From the NCBI GenBank assembly GCA_945906715.1, contig CAMDRK010000089.1:1-9071 (forward strand): 9,071 nucleotides of DNA, given 5' to 3'. The stretch is from Nitrospira lenta (lineage in GTDB: Bacteria > Nitrospirota > Nitrospiria > Nitrospirales > Nitrospiraceae). The position numbers and the translations under genes were made by a program. The notes beneath the pieces are model-generated. The model was not told where the DNA came from. It was given only the letters and a program-made list of their open reading frames with translations, and did no database searches. Position 1 is the first letter of the stretch. Each line of letters begins with the position of its first letter. Shown here in pieces: positions 1 through 5,785 of this stretch.

Positions 1-20
1 GAGACTGGCGGGACGCGAAG
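1..20. repeat. heptamer-family remnant at window edge
   Basis: The first 15 bases, GAGACTGGCGGGACG, recur exactly at 2348-2362, where they open the large heptamer array upstream of the amidase. They can be read in 7-base steps (gagac, tggcggg, acgcgaa). This is probably the tail of a similar array extending left of the window. No coding frame could be tied to it. Confidence 0.45.
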
Positions 21-140
21 GTCTCTCTGGTCTATCCGGTCTGTCGGGTCTGTTCGGTCTATCTCGTGTGTTTGGTTGAACGAAACTAACCGGATGAACC
101 AGATAGACTGAACAGACCAAACAGACAAGAGAAACCAGCC
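21..140. repeat. nonamer inverted array R1
   Basis: The left arm (21-73) consists of degenerate 9-base units of the form GGTCTATCT/GGTCTGTTC. The right arm (92-135) carries the complementary form (AGATAGACT, GAACAGACC, AAACAGACA). Positions 47-64 and 101-118 pair over 18 positions with one non-Watson-Crick pair, which is a G-U wobble in plus-strand RNA. The centre holds TGAACGAAACTA (77-88). Positions 77-108 are 30/32 identical to the reverse complement of 4013-4044 in array R3. The array ends 3 bases before the truA stop codon, so it forms truA's 3' flank. A transcript could fold into a long hairpin here, but there is no U-tract to mark an intrinsic terminator. Confidence 0.85.
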
Positions 141-142
141 TG

Positions 143-880
143 CTACTCATAGTCTACGCGCATGAGGCAGAGTCCATGAGGAGGGGCGGTCTGGCCTGCC
201 GCAGACCGATTCCGAGATTTCAGGACTGCGGTGAGACTGTCGGGAGTCCGTTTGCCCAGCCCCACTTCGATTAGCGTCCCGACCATGGCTCGAACCATGT
301 GTTTCAGAAATCGGTCGGCGTAGGCCTCGATGGAGATCTGGTCGTCGTGGCGGATGACCGCGAGTCGTTGCAGATGGCAGATGGGATTTTCGTTGTCCGT
401 GAGACTTCCTTCGAAGGAGGAAAAGTCTTGTGATCCGATCAGCGTCACGGCTGCCTGTTGCATGGCCGTTTCATCCAGCGGGTGGTAGATGTGCCAGACG
501 AATGAACGATCGATAGTGGGACGGGCTGGGCGATGCAGAATACGATAGGTGTAGAGTTTGCCTCGTGCATCGTGTTGGGCATGAAAGCGGTCGGCCATGA
601 TGGCAGAGGAATGAACGGCAATGTCTTTCGGCAGTACAGCATTGAGCGCCCGCATCCAGTTGTATGCGGGCCAATCTTGGTCCGTGCGAAAACTCGCCAC
701 TTGCCCACGAGCATGTACGCCGGAGTCTGTGCGGCCTGCGCCGATGACGGACACCGTGGCTTGGCTCACTTGCCGGATGGCTTGTTCGATGGCTTCTTGG
801 ATCGTGGGTTGATCGGGTTGGCGCTGCCAACCGGCGTAGCAGGTCCCGTCGTATTCCAAGACTAACTTGACCGTGGGCAT
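143..880 (-). CDS. truA: tRNA pseudouridine(38-40) synthase TruA
   Basis: TruA converts uridines at positions 38-40 of the tRNA anticodon arm to pseudouridine in the cytoplasm. The 245-residue length fits the family. The N-terminus (VKLVLEYDGTCYAGWQRQ) is the classic TruA opening. The catalytic motif GRTDSGVHA lies at residues 49-57, with the nucleophilic aspartate at D52. FSSFEG and the C-terminal FLKHMVRAMVGTLIEVG helix are also characteristic. The start at 880 is chosen because it places this opening at the N-terminus; no clear Shine-Dalgarno precedes it. The gene begins 28 nt after the amidase stop on the same strand, so co-transcription is likely. Nothing is broken or missing. Confidence 0.96.
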   Translation of the reverse strand: MPTVKLVLEYDGTCYAGWQRQPDQPTIQEAIEQAIRQVSQATVSVIGAGRTDSGVHARGQVASFRTDQDWPAYNWMRALNAVLPKDIAVHSSAIMADRFHAQHDARGKLYTYRILHRPARPTIDRSFVWHIYHPLDETAMQQAAVTLIGSQDFSSFEGSLTDNENPICHLQRLAVIRHDDQISIEAYADRFLKHMVRAMVGTLIEVGLGKRTPDSLTAVLKSRNRSAAGQTAPPHGLCLMRVDYE

Positions 881-908
881 CAGCGTGGGAGATAGAACAG
901 TGGGGGGG

Positions 909-2192
909 TCATCGCGTGGTGAGTTTCGCAGAGGCGAGGAAGGACTTGATGCCTTCCATCAGTGCTTCCGCCACGCGCGTGGGGAAGCGGGTGGTTCGGA
1001 GCAGGTCTTCTTCATCAGTGTTCGAGATAAAAGCGATTTCAGCCAGGATGCTGGGCATGCTGGTGAAGCGGAGAACGTAGAAGGGCGCGGTCTTTACCCC
1101 ATGATCCAGCAATTCATAGTGGCCGTTCAGGTTGGTCACCATGGCTTCCTTGGCGGTCCAGGCGAGTTCGAGGGATGATTCGATCTTCTTCGCCGTCAGA
1201 AGGTCGGCGACGAGATATTCCCATCCCACGCCCGTGTTGTTGAGCGGGGTTCCATTTTCGCGGGCCGCCACTTCGAGCGCTCGTTGATCCTTGGCTTCTC
1301 CGAAGTGGTAGATTTCAATCCCCTTCACGGAGCGTTGGGGATGCGAATTCACATGGATCGACACAAAGAGATCCGCTTCCACCGCATTGGCAAACTTTGC
1401 CCGGTCTTCCAACTCAACGAACTGGTCTCGTTCACGGGTCATGAGGACGCGGACTCCCGGCTGCTGGCTCAAGAGATCCCGTAGTTTCAATGCGACTTTC
1501 AGCGTAATGTCCTTTTCTTCTGTCCCGCGCTGCCCACGTGCTCCAGAATCTCTCCCGCCGTGCCCTGGATCGATCACAATGGTTGTAAATGACTTAGCTC
1601 GCGGCTGAGTTGGCTGGGGAGGAGTAGGGTACGGAAGTCCTAGGCCTGGTGTTGATTCAACAGACGGAGGTGCCATGGGATAGTCTGAAGGCACCACATC
1701 AATGACAAGCCGGTGAGGATTGGTCAACGTGAGCAACGTATAGCGTTGAAATGAGCCAGCCGGGAGAGAGACTGCAACAGATTGTTCAGATGATTGGCTG
1801 ATGATAAATGGCTTGGCAACCCGGCCGGCTGTCAGTGCCGATTTGGCGGAATGGCTCAAGGTGGCGTTGGGAATTTCGATGGTGATTCCCTCGGCCTGGA
1901 GTTGAGGATGTTTGTTGGGGCGGGCCTTCGCGTCGAGATCGAGCACGAGCCTCGTCAACCCCGGCGAGCTGGCTGTCCTGAGGTTCCGAATCGTCGTCAG
2001 GCCTCGCGCAGAAAGAGCCATGTGTACAGGTGAAGTGCGGAATCGGTTGGGCTTGGCAGGAGGTTCCTGACGGGTGGCACTCGTTGCAGCTGATGCATGG
2101 CCGGTGTGAAACAGATTGAGGGCATGCCCAGGAAGATCGAAGAGTCCGACCAGGAAGGCGAGGGTGAGGATGCGCCACAGGGCTGATCGCAT
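909..2192 (-). CDS. amiC: N-acetylmuramoyl-L-alanine amidase, AmiC-like (AMIN + Amidase_3)
   Basis: This is a periplasmic zinc amidase that cleaves the bond between N-acetylmuramate and L-alanine in peptidoglycan, typically during daughter-cell separation. From the start at 2192 it is 427 aa: a hydrophobic signal segment (about 1-35, without a twin-arginine motif), an AMIN-type domain at about 60-170, a Pro-rich linker (172-199) and an Amidase_3 domain (203-420). Expected zinc ligands are H211 (DPGHGG), E226 (EEKD) and H280 (SIHVNS); the catalytic glutamate is E385 (AEIAFISN). The frame stays open upstream to 2633, but those 147 codons translate repeat DNA (for example FELRTQNFELRTSN), whereas MRSALWRILTLAFLVGLF is a proper export signal. 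No strong Shine-Dalgarno precedes 2192. truA follows 28 nt downstream. The family is certain; the symbol is by similarity and could be another AMIN-amidase paralog. Confidence 0.92.
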   Translation of the reverse strand: MRSALWRILTLAFLVGLFDLPGHALNLFHTGHASAATSATRQEPPAKPNRFRTSPVHMALSARGLTTIRNLRTASSPGLTRLVLDLDAKARPNKHPQLQAEGITIEIPNATLSHSAKSALTAGRVAKPFIISQSSEQSVAVSLPAGSFQRYTLLTLTNPHRLVIDVVPSDYPMAPPSVESTPGLGLPYPTPPQPTQPRAKSFTTIVIDPGHGGRDSGARGQRGTEEKDITLKVALKLRDLLSQQPGVRVLMTRERDQFVELEDRAKFANAVEADLFVSIHVNSHPQRSVKGIEIYHFGEAKDQRALEVAARENGTPLNNTGVGWEYLVADLLTAKKIESSLELAWTAKEAMVTNLNGHYELLDHGVKTAPFYVLRFTSMPSILAEIAFISNTDEEDLLRTTRFPTRVAEALMEGIKSFLASAKLTTR

Positions 2193-2223
2193 GGGTGTTG
2201 ACTGCGTGTGATGGGATATAGAG

Positions 2224-2252
2224 TTTTTCTCAGATGTGTGCGCCGTTGTCAA
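2224..2252 (-). promoter_or_regulatory. candidate -35 element upstream of the amidase
   Basis: The minus strand carries a perfect TTGACA (2247-2252), 54 bases before the amidase start at 2192. The hexamer 17 bases downstream (2224-2229) reads AGAAAA, a poor -10. A better -10-like TATATC (2215-2220) is too far away for normal spacing. Only the -35 is convincing, so this is a weak call. Confidence 0.25.
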
Positions 2253-2295
2253 GGGGGTTGGCCATTCACGAGCGAGACGGGCGAGCCGGGTGAAG

Positions 2296-2323
2296 AAGTT
2301 CTGAGTTCTAAGTTCTGAGTTCT
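2296..2323. repeat. heptamer tandem array (AAGTTCT/GAGTTCT)
   Basis: Four head-to-tail 7-base units alternate: AAGTTCT, GAGTTCT, AAGTTCT, GAGTTCT. This is an exact 14-base duplication. It lies in the 439-nt gap between the divergent amidase and YacP genes, inside the false 5' extension of the amidase frame, where it translates as NSELRTQNF. No gene is seen in 2193-2631. Confidence 0.85.
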
Positions 2324-2347
2324 GGATTAGAAGCGGATAAGAGAGGC

Positions 2348-2464
2348 GAGACTGGCGGGACGGACGATTCGAAGTTCGAAGTTCGAAGTTCTGGGTTCGA
2401 AGTTCAAAAAACCTCGAACCTCGAACTTCGAACCCCTCGTCCGTCTCGCTCCTCGCGCTTCTCG
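2348..2464. repeat. heptamer inverted array (GAAGTTC / GAACTTC)
   Basis: After GAGACTGGCGGGACG (2348-2362) the sequence runs in 7-base steps: GAAGTTC three times (2371-2391), TGGGTTC, GAAGTTC. It then passes through an A-rich turn into CTCGAAC twice and TTCGAAC on the other side. Positions 2393-2405 pair perfectly with 2423-2435 (13 bp, 17-nt loop). An outer stem pairs 2360-2367 with 2437-2444. The 3' flank (2438-2464) continues in Cys/Gly-poor, CTCGCG-rich heptamer-like steps. The array is a strong potential hairpin and belongs to neither flanking gene. Confidence 0.85.
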
Positions 2465-2530
2465 CGTGATCTGGAGCCGGTTGACTGTGGCCGGTGCGAG
2501 CAGTAGGGTACCAAGAAAGCTTGTTAAACA

Positions 2531-2617
2531 GGTTTGTCTGGTTTATTTGGTTTTCTTTGAGCTCAGAACAAAACAAACCAGATAGACCAGATGAACCATC
2601 AACCAGATAGACCGGGC
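2531..2617. repeat. nonamer inverted array R2
   Basis: The left arm (2531-2554) has GGTTTGTCT and GGTTTATTT units. The right arm (2570-2617) has ACCAGATAG, ACCAGATGA and a second ACCAGATAG at 2602-2610. The arms pair with several wobbles and mismatches around a loop containing GAGCTC (2560-2565). Unlike R1 and R3, its centre lacks TGAACGAAACTA. It ends about 15 bases before the YacP-like start codon and therefore probably lies in that gene's 5' leader or promoter region. Confidence 0.8.
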
Positions 2618-2631
2618 GTGCACTGTTCGTC

Positions 2632-3165
2632 ATGGCACTTCATCTCATCGTCGATGGATACAATCTCTTGGCCCAGACAGGCCGGATCGGTGTAGGGGCA
2701 AGCCTGCATTCCGAGATGGCGCGCGAGTCGTTCCTGCACGATCTGGCGGCCTATCGCCAACGAAAATCCCATGCAATCACGGTGGTCTTTGATGGATGGC
2801 AACAGGGGCGGGGCACGGAACAACGGGAGCATCGGCTTGGTCTGGAGATTATTTTCTCCCGGCGGGGAGAAAAAGCCGACCAGGTGATTCAACGTCTGGC
2901 TGCCGAATTCGGATCCGCCTGCGCGGTGGTGAGTTCTGATCGTGAGATTATCGACGTCGCGAATGCGCAAGGAGCCTTTGTGATGAAGGCCCAGGAGTTT
3001 ATCGGGAAACTACAGGGGCCGTCGAGCGTGACCCCTGTTACTCCCCACAAAGAGCTGGATACAGGGGAGGATCTTCGACCTCAGCGTGGGCCGGGCAAGA
3101 AGGGAAACCCGCGCAAGTTGCCGAAGTCCCAACGGCAACGCAGCCGGCACCTCAAGCAATTCTGA
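2632..3165 (+). CDS. YacP/Rae1-like NYN-domain ribonuclease
   Basis: This is a cytoplasmic NYN (PIN-like) nuclease of the YacP family. The characterised member, Bacillus subtilis Rae1, is a ribosome-associated endoribonuclease. In this 177-residue protein the opening LIVDGYNLL places the first acidic residue at D8. Further conserved acidic positions are D54 (VVFDGW), D83 (KADQVI), D103 (SSDREI) and D108, matching the metal-binding set of the fold. The NYN core spans about 3-127. The tail (149-177) is strongly basic (RGPGKKGNPRKLPKSQRQR) and may bind RNA or ribosomes (inference). The start at 2632 puts the motif at the usual distance from the N-terminus; no Shine-Dalgarno is visible. It is convergent with tatD, 27 nt apart. 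The Rae1-like role is by family only. Confidence 0.88.
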   Translation: MALHLIVDGYNLLAQTGRIGVGASLHSEMARESFLHDLAAYRQRKSHAITVVFDGWQQGRGTEQREHRLGLEIIFSRRGEKADQVIQRLAAEFGSACAVVSSDREIIDVANAQGAFVMKAQEFIGKLQGPSSVTPVTPHKELDTGEDLRPQRGPGKKGNPRKLPKSQRQRSRHLKQF

Positions 3166-3174
3166 TTCTTCCCT

Positions 3175-3209
3175 CGCCTCACGCCTCACCCCTTACGCCT
3201 CACGCATTC
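3175..3209. repeat. heptamer tandem array (CGCCTCA) across the tatD stop
   Basis: Five 7-base units run CGCCTCA, CGCCTCA, CCCCTTA, CGCCTCA, CGCATTC. They fill most of the 27-nt gap between the convergent YacP-like and tatD genes and run into tatD. The TTA of the third unit is the tatD stop codon read on the minus strand, and the last two units encode its final residues. The array is short and degenerate but clearly has period 7. Confidence 0.75.
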
Positions 3210-3981
3210 GTGTGAACAGGCGCTTCGCGTTCTCGGTGGTGATACGTCCGATGCGGTCGATCGACATGTCCGGCGCATCGGCGTGAAGCTCTGCCAGCCT
3301 TTGCGCGACGAATGACACGTAGGCCGGTTCGTTCCGTTTGCCTCGATGGGGGATGGGCGTCAAGTACGGGCAGTCGGTTTCGATTAGGAGCCGGTCCAGC
3401 GGAGCGGTTTTTGCGATGTCTCGAAGCATCGTTGCATTTTGAAAGGTAAGAATTCCGGAGAACGACAGATAAAACCCTAAATCCAACGCATCTTTCGCCA
3501 GCCACGCATCCCCGGAAAAGCAGTGAAAAACCCCGCCCACCTCTGACGCCTTCTCTTCTTTCAAAATCGAAATCGTGTCTTCTTGGGCCTCCCGCGTGTG
3601 GATGATCACGGGAAGATTCAACTCGCGTGCGAGCTGAATCTGTTCGCGGAATCGTTCGCGCTGTTCCTTCGGTGACGAATGATTGTAGTGGTAGTCGAGG
3701 CCGATCTCGCCGTAGGCGACCACCTTTTTGTTCTGCGCAAGCTGGCGGAAATCGTCGTACCAGCTATCGAGGATATGCTTCACTTCATGTGGATGGACGC
3801 CGATGGAGGCATAGATGAAGGGGTGTTGTTCCGCCAGCGCAACCGCTGCCCGGCTGGTCGCCAGATCGCAGCCGATGGTGATGAAGGCTTCGACTCCGGC
3901 TTCCCTGGCGCGGGCAATCATCGCCTCGCGATCGTCATTGTAGCGGGCATCGTCCAGATGGGTATGGGTGTCGATTAGCAT
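3193..3981 (-). CDS. tatD: TatD-family metal-dependent DNase/hydrolase
   Basis: TatD proteins are TIM-barrel metallohydrolases; E. coli TatD and YcfH-type members act as DNases, with 3'-5' exonuclease activity reported. This copy is 262 aa, the normal length, and all metal-site motifs are present: THTHLD (H6, H8), GEIGLDYH (E92), IIHTRE (H128), FHCFSG (H153) and ETDCPYL (D203). The start at 3981 gives the canonical MLIDTHTHLD opening. The start codon is separated by one base from nonamer array R3, with no Shine-Dalgarno. The C-terminal residues and stop are encoded by a heptamer array. aroG lies 116 nt upstream on the same strand, with R3 between, so read-through co-transcription is possible. 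Which TatD subfamily (TatD, YcfH, YjjV) cannot be settled here. Confidence 0.94.
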   Translation of the reverse strand: MLIDTHTHLDDARYNDDREAMIARAREAGVEAFITIGCDLATSRAAVALAEQHPFIYASIGVHPHEVKHILDSWYDDFRQLAQNKKVVAYGEIGLDYHYNHSSPKEQRERFREQIQLARELNLPVIIHTREAQEDTISILKEEKASEVGGVFHCFSGDAWLAKDALDLGFYLSFSGILTFQNATMLRDIAKTAPLDRLLIETDCPYLTPIPHRGKRNEPAYVSFVAQRLAELHADAPDMSIDRIGRITTENAKRLFTRMREA

Positions 3982-4088
3982 GCTGGTCTATCTGGTCTAT
4001 CTAGTCTGTCCGGTCTATCTGGTTCATCTGGCTAGTTTCGTTCACGTAAACAGACGAGACAGACTAGATAGACCAGACAGACCAGTTC
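3982..4088. repeat. nonamer inverted array R3
   Basis: The left arm on the plus strand is CTGGTCTAT twice (3983-4000), CTAGTCTGT, CCGGTCTAT and CTGGTTCAT. The right arm (4050-4087) carries the complementary units. Positions 3992-4010 pair perfectly with 4058-4076, a 19-bp stem with a 47-nt loop. The loop contains the TGAACGAAACTA core on the minus strand, within 4013-4044, which is 30/32 identical to inverted 77-108 in R1. On the minus strand the array ends ATAGACCAG, one C, then the tatD ATG. It separates aroG from tatD. Confidence 0.9.
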
Positions 4089-4097
4089 AGTATCCGG

Positions 4098-5156
4098 TTA
4101 GGCGGGATTGGTCACGATCATATCGGCCAGTTCTGTGAGTAAGGCTGCTGTCTCATCCCAGCCGAGACAGGCATCGGTGATGGAGACGCCGTGGGCCAGA
4201 GAGATGCCTTGTTTCCAGGTCTGTTTGCCGGGGTTGAGATTACTTTCGAGCATGAGGCCCATGATGGATTGGCGGCTGTTACGGTATTGGCGGAGAACAT
4301 CGCGCGCGACCAAGCCCTGGCGCCGATGATCTTTGCTGGAGTTGTCATGCGAACAGTCGATCATGATGGGACGAGCAATTCCCTCGCTTGCGACCATGGC
4401 TCCCGCGCGAGTCACGTGTTCGGCTTCATAGTTGGTTTTTCCTCCCCCGCCCCGCAGCACGATATGACGATCTGGGTTGCCCATGGTCTTGATGATGGAG
4501 GTGAGCCCATCGGCGTTGATGCCCAGAAAGTGATGAGACTGTTTTGCGGCGACCATGGCATTCCAGGCCACCTGCAGATTGCCTTCGGTACCGTTTTTGA
4601 AGCCGACCGGCATCGACAGCCCGCTGGCCATTTCCCGATGTGGCTGGCTTTCGGTGGTGCGGGCGCCGATGGCCACCCAACTCCAGAGATCGGCAATGTA
4701 TTGGGGGGACACCGGGTCTAAGGCTTCAGCCGCGCAGGGAACCCCGCGTTTGTTGATGTTGAGGAGAATCGTTCTCGCGAGTTCCATTCCCGTGGCGATA
4801 TCGCAGGTGCCGTCCAGATGTGGATCGTTGATCAGGCCTTTCCATCCGACTGTGGTACGGGGCTTTTCAAAGTAGGTACGCATGACGATGAGCAACCGGT
4901 CGCGCAACGCATCCGCTACTGGTTTCAATCGGTCAGCATACTCGTAGGCGGCCTCAGGGTCGTGGATGGAGCAGGGTCCGACGATCACCAGTAGGCGCTC
5001 ACGGTCTTGGCCGTGCAGAATGTGGCGAATGGCATCTCTGGTTTCGACGACTAGCGCAGCGGCTTGATCGGTGATCGGTAGCTTTGACTTGATCGTTCGC
5101 GGCGAGGGCAGCGGCTTGATATCGATGATGTGCTGGTTATCAAGGGGGCTCTGCAT
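4098..5156 (-). CDS. aroG: 3-deoxy-7-phosphoheptulonate (DAHP) synthase, AroG/AroF/AroH type
   Basis: This enzyme condenses phosphoenolpyruvate and erythrose 4-phosphate to DAHP, the entry step of the shikimate pathway. It is a 352-residue class Iα enzyme close in length to E. coli AroG (350). Motifs in order are GPCSIHD (60-66), FEKPRTTVGWKG (96-107), GARTTESQ (164-171), GFKNGT (185-190), DCSHDNSS (267-274) and SITDACLGW (325-333). Metal ligands expected from the E. coli enzyme are present as C62, H270, E304 and D328. Effector-site regions such as SPQY (150-153) and ASGLS (177-181) look conserved, so feedback inhibition by an aromatic amino acid is plausible, but the specificity (Phe, Tyr or Trp) cannot be read. 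The gene is not in an aro operon. Its leader has a 6-bp hairpin (5182-5187 with 5194-5199) that is too weak to call an attenuator. Confidence 0.95.
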   Translation of the reverse strand: MQSPLDNQHIIDIKPLPSPRTIKSKLPITDQAAALVVETRDAIRHILHGQDRERLLVIVGPCSIHDPEAAYEYADRLKPVADALRDRLLIVMRTYFEKPRTTVGWKGLINDPHLDGTCDIATGMELARTILLNINKRGVPCAAEALDPVSPQYIADLWSWVAIGARTTESQPHREMASGLSMPVGFKNGTEGNLQVAWNAMVAAKQSHHFLGINADGLTSIIKTMGNPDRHIVLRGGGGKTNYEAEHVTRAGAMVASEGIARPIMIDCSHDNSSKDHRRQGLVARDVLRQYRNSRQSIMGLMLESNLNPGKQTWKQGISLAHGVSITDACLGWDETAALLTELADMIVTNPA

Positions 5157-5230
5157 GGTCTTGCCTGCTTACATAGGAAGCGCTCTTTGTCATAAGAGCT
5201 TGACGGGGCGATGTGCGCTTGGACGCGTAA

Positions 5231-5259
5231 AATATAGCGTATACTCGGAGGAATATCCA
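5231..5259 (-). promoter_or_regulatory. candidate sigma70-type promoter for the DAHP synthase
   Basis: On the minus strand TGGATA (5254-5259, 4/6 match to -35) is followed after 17 bases by TATATT (5231-5236, 5/6 match to -10). This would give a leader of about 68 nt before the start at 5156. The stretch is the only AT-rich patch in the 172-nt gap 5157-5328. On the plus strand the same patch contains TATACT with a TTGGAC 15 bases upstream, so direction is not certain. Confidence 0.35.
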
Positions 5260-5328
5260 CTGGAGTAGGCGCCTGACGGCTGGAGATGTTCGGTATGGCG
5301 CCTTTATCCCGTTGTTTGACATGCGTAA

Positions 5329-5688
5329 ATGCCTATGGTACGTAGCTCGCCCGCAATGATTCCACACACTTCCATACGACGTCTGCCCTATTTTTTTCGG
5401 GGCACTGTGGCGATCGGCCTTGTCCTGCTATTGCTCGCGATCGCGCCGTTTGCCGTGGCGCAGGATGTCCATCACGAGTTGGCGGCGGCTGACCACGATG
5501 GCCACGAGCACTCCGACACCGATCTCTGTCAATGGGTCAAGCATCACACGGCCGGGTTCCTCGATATCGGCACTCCTCTCTTCACGGCACAGGAACTCGT
5601 CGAGCTGCTGGCACTTCCAGCGGACTCCGTTCTGCTGTCCTTCGAACTATCCACGCCTGGTCCTTCTCGCGCTCCTCCCCGCTGCTAG
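5329..5688 (+). CDS. small exported His-rich protein, DUF2946-like
   Basis: The product is 119 aa from this start. It has a basic region (RRLPYFFRG), a strong hydrophobic core (28-43) and an AVA-QD signal-peptidase-I-like site at 44/45. The mature part opens with a His/Asp-rich stretch (48-61, motifs HH, DHDGHEH), then C67-Q-W and HHTAG (72-76). It ends SFELSTPGPSRAPPRC; an Arg-x-Pro-Pro C-terminus after a CxW...AG core recalls DUF2946-type small proteins found near outer-membrane metal receptors. That family link is from memory of pattern and unproven. Metal binding in the periplasm is inferred. The start is uncertain: ATG at 5356 (residue 10) would also keep the signal peptide, and neither has a Shine-Dalgarno. 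It lies 97 nt upstream of the receptor on the same strand and is probably co-transcribed with it. Confidence 0.65.
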   Translation: MPMVRSSPAMIPHTSIRRLPYFFRGTVAIGLVLLLLAIAPFAVAQDVHHELAAADHDGHEHSDTDLCQWVKHHTAGFLDIGTPLFTAQELVELLALPADSVLLSFELSTPGPSRAPPRC

Positions 5689-5761
5689 TCACATCATTTC
5701 GGCTCACGCCATTCTGTCATGGTTGTCGTCGGACTCTTGCTAGAGAGGCGCGGTGCTTTTT

Positions 5762-5773
5762 CATCACGTGATG
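5762..5773. promoter_or_regulatory. 12-bp perfect palindrome before the receptor start
   Basis: CATCACGTGATG is a perfect palindrome located 12 bases upstream of the receptor ATG and 2 bases before its ribosome binding site. It could be an operator or a small translational hairpin. Its length makes chance occurrence possible, and no known repressor box is recognised. Confidence 0.25.
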
Positions 5774-5775
5774 GT

Positions 5776-5781
5776 AGGGGG
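5776..5781 (+). promoter_or_regulatory. ribosome binding site that sets the receptor start
   Basis: The purine tract AGGGGG, 4 bases before ATG 5786, is the only strong Shine-Dalgarno-like sequence next to a start codon in this window. It favours 5786 over in-frame ATGs at 5753 and 5771, which would add 11 or 5 residues ahead of the signal peptide. Confidence 0.6.
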
Positions 5782-5785
5782 TTTC

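Noticed and set aside
867..1178. Plus-strand open frame over the truA/amidase junction
   Set aside because: It is antisense to both genes and has no domain or ribosome site.
909..2633. 574-aa version of the amidase
   Set aside because: The extra N-terminal 147 residues are translated repeat DNA upstream of a clear signal peptide.
3982..4088. R1-R3 hairpins as intrinsic terminators
   Set aside because: Stems are long but loops exceed 30 nt in R1 and R3 and no T-tract follows on either strand.
4191..4721. 176-codon plus-strand open frame opposite aroG
   Set aside because: It is fully antisense to a well-conserved enzyme, and its translation shows no recognisable domain.
5182..5199. Attenuator in the aroG leader
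   Set aside because: Only a 6-bp stem with no T-tract and no leader peptide rich in aromatic codons.
5247..5252. GGAGGA ribosome site on the plus strand
   Set aside because: No ATG, GTG or TTG with a usable frame follows at proper spacing; the frame closing at 5268 is an antisense shadow of aroG.
5316..5344. TTGACA as a promoter for the His-rich gene
   Set aside because: The -35 is perfect, but the hexamer at 17-base spacing (TACGTA) matches the -10 poorly, and the ATG at 5329 would lie inside the promoter. It would only fit a start at 5356.
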